NCBI GenBank assembly: GCA_928212115.1
Contig: CAKMRJ010005745.1
Location: 103,280,299-103,344,298 of the forward strand
Reading direction: 5' to 3'
Length of the DNA: 64,000 nucleotides
Origin: Lactuca virosa
Taxonomy: Eukaryota > Streptophyta > Magnoliopsida > Asterales > Asteraceae
Every line of letters begins with the position of its first letter. Position 1 is the first letter of the stretch. Shown here piece by piece: positions 11,451 to 20,917 of this stretch. The position numbers were made by a program, and so were the translations under genes. A model generated the notes under the pieces. The model did not search any database. It was given only the letters and a program-made list of their open reading frames with translations, and was not told the origin of the DNA.

Positions 11451-12244
11451 TTTGAGGGATTCGGACACACCCTCGGGGGTGTCTGGGCTCAAACCGAGGG
11501 ACTAAAAGATTTTTACAAAGAAAAAAAATGGTTTTCTAAAATCTAAATGGAAGGATTTTAAGAAAGACGAGGTGTGTGATGCATGCGACCGGCCGGGCTC
11601 AAGTAAGTTTTCCCCAAGATACCCATACTTGCTATGTTATGCTATATGGTTTTGATTCAGAAATTGCATGCTAGAATAGGACTAAGGATCTAGGAAGATG
11701 CCTTGTGTGCCTGATATAGGATTCTGAGAATTGCATGCTAGTTAGGGCTAAGGGTCTAGGGAGGATGCCTTATACGCCTGTTGTATGAGCTGTATGTTAG
11801 GACTGTTTAGTCAGCAGTAGGATGGCATGTGTAGGTTATGCCTGGTTTGGTTACCCAATGCACGAATGCTGCTTGCTTTGTGCTATGGGGGTCCTGGCCA
11901 TTTTCGACTAACTAAGGAGCAGATATGTAACAGTATCTGCAAGTTAGTTAGGGGGAAGTAGTGGGGACTCCTGGTGCAGCTGACGGCGGAGGGTAGGTCG
12001 GAGAGTGCCCTAGGGAAGCCTAGGATGAGGTCAGTGGAAAGGGTGTCGGTAAAAGGGACTTGGTGAAGTCGAAGCAATCCTTGAGGAAAGTACAGGTAGA
12101 TGTGGAAGGTAGTATGGGCCCGTACTACTGAAAGCAGAGGACCCGTACTCGAATCAAGGAGGGCCTAGAACCGGGAACCTTGGAGAGTGCGTTAGACCTC
12201 TCGGGAGTATGTATGATCCTGACATTTATGCGTGTAATTTTAGC

Positions 12245-13270
12245 ATGGTGACCACGCGACATGGAGCAGGAGGTTCCGGATCAGGATCAGGATCAGGCTC
12301 GGGTGCAGGATCCGAGCAGGTTGATGGCGGGCTGCACGAGTTCATCGCGTCTGAGATCACGAGAGGCATCCTTGAGTCGACCCTTGTCATTTTCGGGTCG
12401 ATCAAGGAAGGGATTGTTGAGCTGATGGAGGATCGCCTCCGAGCATTCAGGAGTGATATGGCGTCTAGCCAAGTGGGTACGCGCACACTGTCCTTTAAGG
12501 ACTTTCGAGGGAGTGGTGCACTAGATTTCCATGGGGTGAAATACCCCATTGCTGCCAGGAGATGGATCGCAGACATCGAGTCTGCGCAGCTGACGAGCTT
12601 CTGCCCGGAGGGGTCGAAGGTGAGATATGCAGCAGGATGCTTGCGAGACAGGGCCAGAGATTGGTGGGAGTCGGTTGGTGACTCGTTGGGAGCCTCGGCT
12701 GTTGAGGCTATGACCTGGTCAGACTTTGTGAGTAGATTCAGGGCGGAGTTTACGCCAGCTGTTGAGCTTCAACAGCTGGCTAGGGAGTTTTTGGACATGA
12801 GGCAGACTACGGAGACTATGGCGGAGATCACCGCCAAGTTTCGGGAGAGGGCATTGTTGGTGCCCCAGTATGCGGGAGATGAGGATATGAGGAGGACCCG
12901 CTACCATGACATGCTACGAGCTGACATTCGGGAGCATGTTAGTTTTTCAGCTTGCCCTACCTTGGATTCCATGATTGCCAGGGCTAGGGAGAGGGAGATT
13001 GATCTGGAGCACATCCAGAAGAGGAACGCAGTGGAAGGGCTGACGACTGGGGCTTCGGGGAAGAAGCCCAAGGGATTCAATGGTAGGCCGAAAGGCCATT
13101 CTGGACGGGACCGCTGTGGGAAATGCGGTCGGTCACACGAGGGAGCTTGTCGCACTGGGTCGGGTTCAGGCTGCTATAAGTGCAGCAAGGTTGGGCATTT
13201 TGGCAGGGATTGTACTGCCCCCGCCCCCACAGTGCATATGACAGACTTGATTTGCTTCCATTGCAATTAG
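12245..13270 (+). CDS. Gag of the chromovirus, ended early by a TAG
   Basis: Structural capsid/nucleocapsid protein of the LTR element. I take the start at MVTTRHGAGG (12245), because the in-frame ATG at 12209 adds residues unlike gypsy Gag and the minus-strand element at 38618-47422 starts the same way (MVVTRR). A Gly/Ser-rich stretch follows, then the retrotransposon Gag core (RWIADIES, ARDWWESV, FRAEFTPAVELQQLAREFLD, TAKFRERALLVPQY). Near the C terminus come a Cys-rich CGKCGRSHEGAC and a CCHC knuckle CYKCSKVGHFGRDC. A second knuckle begins CFHCN and is cut by TAG at 13268-13270; the same frame then continues with RGHKRANC. The stop falls between the metal ligands, so it looks like a nonsense mutation rather than a normal gag-pol junction. 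Confidence 0.9.
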   Translation: MVTTRHGAGGSGSGSGSGSGAGSEQVDGGLHEFIASEITRGILESTLVIFGSIKEGIVELMEDRLRAFRSDMASSQVGTRTLSFKDFRGSGALDFHGVKYPIAARRWIADIESAQLTSFCPEGSKVRYAAGCLRDRARDWWESVGDSLGASAVEAMTWSDFVSRFRAEFTPAVELQQLAREFLDMRQTTETMAEITAKFRERALLVPQYAGDEDMRRTRYHDMLRADIREHVSFSACPTLDSMIARAREREIDLEHIQKRNAVEGLTTGASGKKPKGFNGRPKGHSGRDRCGKCGRSHEGACRTGSGSGCYKCSKVGHFGRDCTAPAPTVHMTDLICFHCN

Positions 13271-16200
13271 AGGGGCCACAAAAGGGCCAATTGCCCGAGA
13301 TTGTCAGCAGCGTCAGCAGCAGCGCCAGCAGCCGTGCCGGTCTCAGCGACAGCGCGGGTTGCAGATGGCCGGAAGGTCAAGACAGAGGCTCCAGTGGTGC
13401 GGAGCCGAGCATTTCAGCTGACAGTCGAGGAGGCACGCGCTGCACCCGATGTGGTGACAGGTATGACTTCTTATTTATGTTTTATGGTTCGCTGTTGTGA
13501 TTTTGGTTATGTGATGAATGTGCCCTGTTTAGGATCGTTCCATGTGAACGGTATCCCAGTTCAGGTATTGTTTGATTCGGGTGCCACCCGATCCTTCGTC
13601 TCTCTTGCGCTTAGCAAGAAGTTCCCGGAGTCTTCGGGCATGTTGGATTGCCCTCTAGAGGTCGAGATTGCGGACGACCGGTCGGTGCGAGCATCAGAGG
13701 TCTACCGGGATTGTGTTTTGAGGCTGTTCGAGGAACGTTACCTGGTGGACTTGGTTCCCATACCTTTGCGGGGGAACAAGGTTATTATTGGTATGGATTG
13801 GCTGAGCCCCAATGGGGCAGTAATTGACTGCGCGCAGCAGTCAGTGAGGATTAGGGCCCCTGGTGGGGGAGAGCTGGTGATTCAGGGCGAAAGGCCACAG
13901 CAAGGGCCAGCATTATGTTCAGCAGCGAGAGCTAGGCGTTACCTTCAGCAGGGTTGCGCTGGTTATGTCGCCTATGTTATGGATACCCGGGAGATGGGTA
14001 GGGCGACGGTGGGCGATGTGCCCGTGGTACGAGAGTTTGCGGATGTATTCCCCGAGGAGCTGCCTGGGATACCTCCGAAGCGACAGGTGGAGTTCAGGAT
14101 CGACCTAGTCCCTGGTGCGGCTCCGATAGCCAAGGCACCGTATCGGTTGGCTCCTCCTGAGATGCAGGAGTTGTCTACACAGCTGCAGGAGCTGTTAGAC
14201 AAGGGTTTTATTAGACCGAGCAGTTCACCCTGGGGAGCCCCGATTCTGTTTGTGAAGAAAAAGGACGGGTCGCATCGGATGTGTATAGACTATAGGGAGC
14301 TGAATAAGGTAACGGTGAAGAACCGTTACCCACTCCCGAGGATTGACGACCTCTTTGACCAGCTACAGGGAGCATCTTGGTTCTCCAAGATTGATTTGCG
14401 TTCAGGGTATCATCAGATGAGGGTCAGAGAGGAGGATGTGCAGAAGACGGCGTTTCGGACGCGTTATGGCCACTATGAGTTCGTGGTGATGCCTTTCGGG
14501 CTCACCAATGCTCCTGCCGCGTTCATGGACCTCATGAACCGCGTGTGTAGACCGATGTTAGACCGGTCTGTGATAGTGTTTATCGATGATATCTTGGTTT
14601 ACTCCAAGACGCGAGAGCAGCATGAGGAGTACCTGCGAGAGGTTCTGGAGACTTTGAGGAGGGAGAGCTTGTATGCTAAGTTCTCCAAGTGTGAGTTCTG
14701 GTTGCGCGAGGTGCAGTTCCTTGGGCACCTTGTCAACCAGAATGGGATTTTTGGTAGATCCGGCCAAGGTGGAGGCCGTGATGAGATGGGAGGTTCTTGA
14801 GGTCTCCATCTGAGATTCGGAGTTTCCTAGGATTAGCCGGCTACTATCGGAGATTCATTCGGGATTTTTCCAAGATAGTCGTACCCCTGACCAGGCTAAC
14901 GAGGAAGGTCGTGGTCTTTCGTTGGGGGCCTGAGCAGCAGGCTACATTCGAGACACTGAGGCAGAGATTGTGCGAGGCGCCAATCTTAGCCCTACCAGAG
15001 GGCATGGAGGATCTCGTCGTGTACTGTGATGCGTCCATCTCGGGATTGGGCGCAGTATTGATGCAGAGAGGGCATGTCATTGCTTACGCTTCGAGGCAGC
15101 TGAAGCCTCACGAGGCGAACTACCTGACGCATGATTTGGAGCTAGGGGCTGTTGTGTTCACCCTCAATATTTGGCGTCATTACCTCTATGGGGTTCGTTG
15201 TACGATTTACACATACCACAAGAGCTTGAGGTACCTCATGGATCAGCCGAATCTAAACATGAGGCAGCGTCGGTGGTTGGACGTGGTGAAGGATTACGAT
15301 TGCGAGATCCTTTACCCCCCGGGGAAGGCCAATGTCGTGGCCGATGCGCTTAGCCGCAAGGCAGCACCGATCAGGGATATCTGTCTGAGGATGACAGTGG
15401 TGACTCCGCTTTTGGAGCGAATCCGGGAGGCTCAGCAGGAGGCTATGAAGGAGGAACATCGGAAAAGCGAGCGGATTGTGGGACAGGTTTCCTCCTTCGA
15501 CTATGATAGCCGAGGGTTATTGACTCTCCACCATAGGGTGTGGGTCCCTTGTCATGGTGGTGTGCGCCAGATCCTGATGGAGGAGGCACACAAATCCAGG
15601 TTTTCTATCCATCTCGGAGCGACGAAGATGTATAGGGATCTTCGTCCCGATTATTGGTGGCCCTGCATGAAGCGGGACGTAGCATGGTATGTGGAGCGGT
15701 GCTTGACCTGCAGGAAGGTCAAGGCCGAGCACCAGAGGCCGCACGGCAAGATGCAGCCGTTGGATATTCCGCTGTGGAAATGGGAGGACATTACGATGGA
15801 TTTCATCACAAAGCTTTCCAGGACCGCGCGGGGGGTGGATTCGATTTGGGTCATCGTCGATCGATTGACCAAGAGCGCTCATTTTATTCCGATTCAGGAG
15901 AGCATCTCGGCCGAGAAGCTGGCCGACATCTATATTCGGGAGGTAGTGGCGCGGCACGGGGTGCCAGTTTCGGTGATTTCATACAGGGATGTGCGGTTCA
16001 CTTCCAGGTTTTGGAAGAAGTTTCATGACGAGCTGGGTACTCGTCTGCATTTCAGCACCGCCTTTCACCCGCAGACGGATGGTCAGAGCGAGCGGACCAT
16101 CCAGACATTAGAGGATATGCTGCGGGCATGTGTTTTAGACTTCGGAGGTAGCTGGGATACCTACCTTCCGTTGGCAGAGTTCTCATATAATAATAGCTAT

Positions 16201-16855
16201 CATGCGAGTATTGACCGTCCTCCCTTCAAGATGTTATACGGGAGGAAGTGCAGAACCCCGATATGTTGGGGTGAGGTTGGCCAGAGGGTCATGGGGAGCA
16301 CCGAAGTGGTGCTCAAGACGACAGAAAGGATTCAGCAAGTTCGGAGCAGGCTTCAGACCGCTCAGAGTCGGCAGAAAAGTTATGCCGACAAGCGCCGATC
16401 GGACCTGGAGTTTCAGGTCTGGGATATGGTTCTCCTTAAGGTGTCGCCATGGAAGGGCGTCATCCGATTCAGGAAACGGGGCAAGTTGGGTCCCAGGTAT
16501 ATTGGACCCTTTAGGGTTATAGCCCGGGTGGGCAAGGTGGCTTATACGTTGGATCTGTCAGCCGAACTCAGACAGATCCACAGCACTTTCCACGTCAAAG
16601 TGCCTGGTGGATGACTCGGCAGTGGTACCCTTAGAGGACATTCAGGTCGATGACAGCCTGAATTACATCGAGCGGCCTGTGGCAATCCTCGACCGGAAGT
16701 CGAAGGATTTGAGGAACAAGAGGGTGGAGCTCGTGAAGGTGCAATGGCAGCACCGGAAGGTCTCGGAATGGACTTGGGAGCCGGTGGATGAGATGATGGA
16801 GCATTACCCAGAGCTGTTCCAGGATCGAGCAACAGACTTCGAGGACGAAGTCTAA
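13271..16855 (+). pseudogene. Pol of the chromovirus: PR, RT, RNase H, IN, chromodomain
   Basis: Frame-continuous with gag after the TAG. Protease: DSGATRSFVS at 13573. RT: KDGSHRMCIDYRELN, FSKIDLRSGYHQ and FIDDILVYSK (FIDD at 14579-14590). RNase H: YCDASISG, DLELGAVVF, VVADALSRK. Integrase: zinc-binding HKSRFSIH ... CLTCRKVK, then the core (MDFITKL, HPQTDGQSERTIQTLED). The C-terminal chromodomain runs IERPVAILDR ... WTWEPVDEMMEHYPELF (about 16665-16820) and ends FEDEV. Damage: +1 base in a T run at about 14748-14752; another single-base gain at about 14793-14797; a small deletion at about 16592-16600 causing a third frame change. The third RNase H Asp is now Tyr (codon 15214-15216) and the second integrase catalytic Asp is Tyr (codon 15982-15984). 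Confidence 0.93.
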
Positions 16856-16856
16856 A

Positions 16857-16872
16857 ATAAGTGGGGGAGATT
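16857..16872 (+). other. Polypurine tract
   Basis: AATAAGTGGGGGAGAT immediately precedes the 3' LTR at 16873. The G-rich core GTGGGGGAGA is the plus-strand primer type of gypsy elements. Confidence 0.85.
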
Positions 16873-18965
16873 TGTAGTACTTGGTTCTTGGTACGTATTT
16901 CTTTCTAAGTATTCTGCTTTTTGGCCTTGGACTCGGTGAGTTGAGGGACCAACTCACCGAGTAGAAGCGGGTCGGGACGCGAGATTTAAGTGATGTACTC
17001 GGCGAGTCGGGTCCCGGACTCGGCGTAGACACTGTCTGGACAAAAACCCTAACCCCGAGGGTTTGCACCCTATTTAAACGACCTTATGCAGCCTCCATCG
17101 CCCCTTTATGCTCCCAAACACCTCTCATTGAAACCCTAGCCGTTATTGAAGCAATCTAAGGCATTTGGAGTGATTTTGGTGCTTTTGTGACCCAAGGAAG
17201 GAAGGAAAAGCTTGAAGGATCAAGAGGAGGCTAAAAGGATCTGATTTTGAGCATCATTTGCAGTCTACAGAAGGTATAAAGTCTATACCTTGTTTGTTCT
17301 TTTGATAGATCCCATTTTGTGGAGTTCTGGGGCTTTTCTAAGCCATTTTGGTCACCAACCATGATTGCAAGCAGGGTTTGGGGTTGATGTTTCGGATCTA
17401 GGTCCTTAGAGGGGTTACAAGGCAGAAAGGAGTGGCTTTTGCACTCAAAGAAGGCTCTCCATGCATTGTAAGAGCTTGTTTTAGGACCTTTTGAGCTCAA
17501 AGTCCCATGCAAGCACGTAAAGGTTGTAACTTTACGTGCTAGATCGATTGTAGAAGCATAGATCTATCTTTTGATCAAGGGTTGTACATCAGAAATCGAA
17601 GATTTAGTGAGAGGATGTGACCAACTCGACGAGTCCATTCTTGGACTCGGCGAGTCCTGGGGTTCTGTCCCATATCAGTTGAGGGTCAAAAGGACCCAGT
17701 TGAGTGTGGAAAGGTTTTAGGGAGTCCCGGGGAGTGACCCAACGTTCTGGACTAAGCTATGGTTCTGGAATTCATGGGACTCGGCGAGTGCATGAACAGA
17801 CTCGGCGAGTCCAAGGCAATCTTCTTAAGGATGAAGATGAACTCGACGAGTTGTTCATCAACTCGGCGAGTCATGGACATAACTGGTTCATCAGATGAAG
17901 GTGAACTCGACGAGTTGTTCATCAACTCGGCGAGTCGGATGAGTTTTCATGTGATGTTCATATGAGAGAAGAACTCGTCGAGTTGACGGCGCAACTCGAC
18001 GAGTGGGGTCATGGATGAGGACGAGTAAAGGGTGAGGGACTCGGCGAGTTGACGGCCCAACTCGGCGAGTCGGGTCAACTGGAGGTTGACTTTGACTTGG
18101 ACTTGGTTGGGGGTAAAATGGTCATTTTACCCTAAGAATAGATATCAGTTTCTAACTGAGTGTTTGTGGGGATTGTAGCCGGAGGATTTCCGGAGCAGCA
18201 GCGGACGGAGGTTTCCCGCACAGATTATCAGCAGCTTCTTGTACGAGGTGAGTTACCTTCCAGTAGGGGTGGGTCTAAGGCCATAATGCCGGCCCACCAA
18301 TGAGGAGTATTTAGAAGATGATTGTCTTTGTGATAATTATCTTGGTCTGGTTATGTGTTTGGTTATGAGTTATATATGTATGATATGTTACGTGCATGAT
18401 AGGGATAGTTTCCCTGACAGTGGTCCTTAGGACCAAAGGGTAGGTCAGTACCCGGATATGCCTGACTGTATGCTTATATCTTGTTATTGTATGCTAGTGG
18501 TAGGGGGTGGAATAGTCCCCAGTTATCGGTTGAAAGATACCGATGATGATTACCGGTTGAAAGATACCGATGATGATTACCGATTGAAAGATACCGATGA
18601 TGCTTACCGGTTGAAAGATACCGACGAAGATTACCGGTTTAAAGATACCGATGATGTTGTATGGTATGTGGTATGATGGGGGAACTCACTAAGCTTTATG
18701 CTTACGGTTTCAGTTTTGGTTTCAGGTACCTCTTCGTCTAAGGGGAAGGAGCTGGCGGCGTAGCATCGCATCACACACACACATGATTTCCGCGTAGAAG
18801 TTTTCTGGGACTGTACTCTGATATGTTATTAGTTTATGACTTGGGTTTCAGACATGATACATTGTTTTATGAGACGACGTGTTTTCACAGTATTTTCTAA
18901 TGGATGTTTTTATGAGTTATTTAAATAAAAATGAAATTTTTGGGCGTGAATTTTGGGCTGTTACA
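16873..18965 (+). repeat. 3' LTR of the chromovirus
   Basis: Starts TGTAGTACTTGG, ends GGGCTGTTACA. It is nearly identical to 9339-11430, with scattered substitutions (such as TGTAGCACC versus TGTAGTACT) and indels of a few bases, including loss in one GGCGAGTAGAC word near 17020. Its 27-bp array occupies 18526-18660 (unit starts 18526, 18553, 18580, 18607, 18634). Confidence 0.93.
18526..18660 (+). repeat. 27-bp tandem array in 3' LTR
   Basis: Five units with the same 27-bp period and order as 10991-11125, with a few base differences (TCGGTT in unit 1, CCGATT in unit 3). Confidence 0.93.
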
Positions 18966-20213
18966 AAAACCATATTGTTTGATTGTACGTCTGACTGAAT
19001 GTGCTGACCGATGAAAAATGACCATTTTACCCTGCTACTTGATTATACATCTAATCAGACACTTAATTTGAAACCAAAAATATACGGAATAATGCAATAG
19101 AAGCAACAAAGGTCCAACATACATAATATATAGCTTCACCAACACACATAATATACATAATTATCTATATTTTGTGTATAACAAAAGAAGAAATATAATT
19201 TTAAGAACAAAAAAAGGAATAGAAGTCCACACTCCACAAGGTATGTATTTCAGCAAAAGTCAAACAGATTCAAGCATTCAAAACATATACATATTCTATT
19301 TGGCGGATTGGTTTCATTGAGCAATCACTCAAAGGAGTAGTACAACAACAAAAACAAATAGACAAATAAAAACCAGATTCGACATCATCACCAAATCAAA
19401 CTAATATAACCAAACTCTACTAAACAGGGGAGCAAAAGGCTTTTCAAGATAAAACTTGTGTAGGGGTAAAATTGTCCAAATCAAGATAATTACCAGCAAC
19501 TTTGTGATATATCCCAGGGCACATCAATTGTAGGGACATAATCGTAACAAAGGTATTGTGGTCAAACAAATCCAAGTGTATCCATCCAATGTCTTACATG
19601 TACGTAGCAGCACCATCAGATTTTGACAACACCAATCAAACTTGTTGAGTGAATCAGCAATTGTATCTAATTTAATCAACAATTATATCTAGTTATATCC
19701 AATTTTATCAACTGTTAGTATAAGCATATAACAAACACACTCGATTTAGAAGAAGGGGTAGGGTCCGATTTCTTACTACTGTTGGAGATATAAACGCACG
19801 TAAGAAGGGGAAACATACCTGCAATTAAATTGGAACCGAAGTGGAGAGGTAGTCCATCGATCGATCTAGAGAGAAGGATAGGGTGCAATTCTTGATGGGG
19901 TGTGATCGATTTTATGAAAGCAAAGGGGGTGTTGGATGATCGATTTTGAGTGTCTATTAAGAAAGAGATCGTAAAGGGGGTGTTGGATCGATTCTTCCTG
20001 ATGGGATACGATACACACGCACACGTATAGGGATACACACGCAAGGGCACAAGTGGAAACGATGTCTTCCTTTCTCAGTCAGTCGAATCCTTCTTTCTTA
20101 CCGGGTCAGACTTCAATTTCCCGCTCAGATGGTTTATCAAACAGGTTCAGCCGACCGAGTCAGCCAAAAACGTCTGATCTGACTCGGTTAGCAGCATATC
20201 AAACATAGCCTTA

Positions 20214-20790
20214 ATCAATTCAAGAAGCTCTGGTTACTCGACTTCTTTGGATATGGAAGGATAGTTTTCTTCTTCCATTTTTATTTCAAGAAATCATTTC
20301 GGTTTAAACGTTATTCCAGACCACTTTCTGCCTCCGGTTCGTGTCGTGGACTATCCATCTCGTCTTCCTCTGATGATTCGCATTCGTTACGCCCTTACCA
20401 ACAACAACCTCTACAACCATGGGTGGAGCTTTATTAGGGCCACGGGGGGCTGTGCCCCCCCCCCCCCTGATTTTTTTGTTACAAATAGCCCCATGTACCT
20501 TCATTTAATACATATTAGACCAAAAAATATAAATTTTTGACGGTGGCCCTCCTGTTCTCCGATTTTTATACATATTATATTTTCGCCCCCAACTAAATAA
20601 AAAACCAAGTAAACTTTAGGGTACTTTTTGCAGTCCGATTTTTGACGAAACCAAGTAAATAAAAAACCACAATTACCATTCTTGAAGTTTTCTCATATAG
20701 ACAACTTCTTTATCTAACCAATGTTTATTATTTAAGGGACCTGATTGAAATATACATAAACTTTAGGGTACTTTTTGCAGTTCGGTCACT
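20214..20790. other. Region upstream of FAD2, no gene
   Basis: No coding sequence. A 13-base C run lies at 20455-20467. A phrase of about 24 bases beginning TAAACTTTAGGGTACTTTTT occurs twice, near 20611 and 20757, the second copy just upstream of the likely FAD2 promoter. It reads like transposon-derived sequence reaching almost to the transcription start. Confidence 0.5.
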
Positions 20791-20798
20791 GTATAAAC
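20791..20798 (+). promoter_or_regulatory. FAD2: Possible TATA box of FAD2
   Basis: GTATAAAC lies about 30-35 bp before the inferred start of the untranslated first exon (about 20825). This is the best TATA-like match in the right position; the transcription start itself is inferred. Confidence 0.4.
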
Positions 20799-20824
20799 AA
20801 ACCGCGTGTTCAGTGAATGAAGAC

Positions 20825-20917
20825 GACGAAACACTTGTTACACACAGAGAAAGCGCTTCTCCAAAACATTGTTGCTTAACGAAGAAATCCGAGGGTTTTC
20901 TAGCCCTCTCTTCTCTG
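20825..20917 (+). other. FAD2: FAD2 untranslated first exon
   Basis: The CT-rich leader containing AAATCCGAGGGTTTTCTAGC ends at CTCTG followed by GTACGT, a good plant splice donor (intron from 20918). FAD2 genes of dicots usually have one short untranslated exon, a large intron, and an intronless coding exon, which this matches. The 5' end is approximate. Confidence 0.65.

Larger units (their letters stand above)
9339..18965 (+). mobile_element. Tekay-like chromovirus (Ty3/gypsy), full length
   Basis: Order: 5' LTR 9339-11430, initiator-Met-tRNA-type primer site, gag, protease, RT, RNase H, integrase with a C-terminal chromodomain, polypurine tract, 3' LTR 16873-18965. The LTRs are 2092 and 2093 bp, start TG, end CA and are nearly identical by eye, indicating a fairly recent insertion. 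Flanks are GAAAC (9334-9338) and AAAAC (18966-18970), a 5-bp target duplication with one mismatch. The element is disabled by a gag stop, three frameshifts and two catalytic Asp losses (see gag and pol). It lies inside a PIF/Harbinger-like element. Confidence 0.95.
9256..20210. mobile_element. PIF/Harbinger-like element split by the chromovirus
   Basis: The left end GGTCCCGTTTGATAG (from 9256) and the right end, read on the minus strand, GGCTATGTTTGATATG (ending 20210) form imperfect terminal inverted repeats. Both are flanked by TTA (9253-9255 and 20211-20213), the target duplication of PIF/Harbinger and Tourist-type elements. Removing the LTR element at 9339-18965 leaves about 1.33 kb (9256-9338 plus 18966-20210). 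The right part has no transposase coding sequence that I can see, so it is a non-autonomous element. Confidence 0.6.

Noticed and set aside
12209..12244. Upstream in-frame ATG for gag
   Set aside because: The added residues are unlike gypsy Gag; the ATG at 12245 gives MVTTRH, matching the start of the related minus-strand element.
15171..16522. Alternate-frame ORFs in the chromovirus (for example 15517-15957 minus, 15654-16028 plus)
   Set aside because: They overlap the clear RT, RNase H and integrase frame and show no domain of their own.
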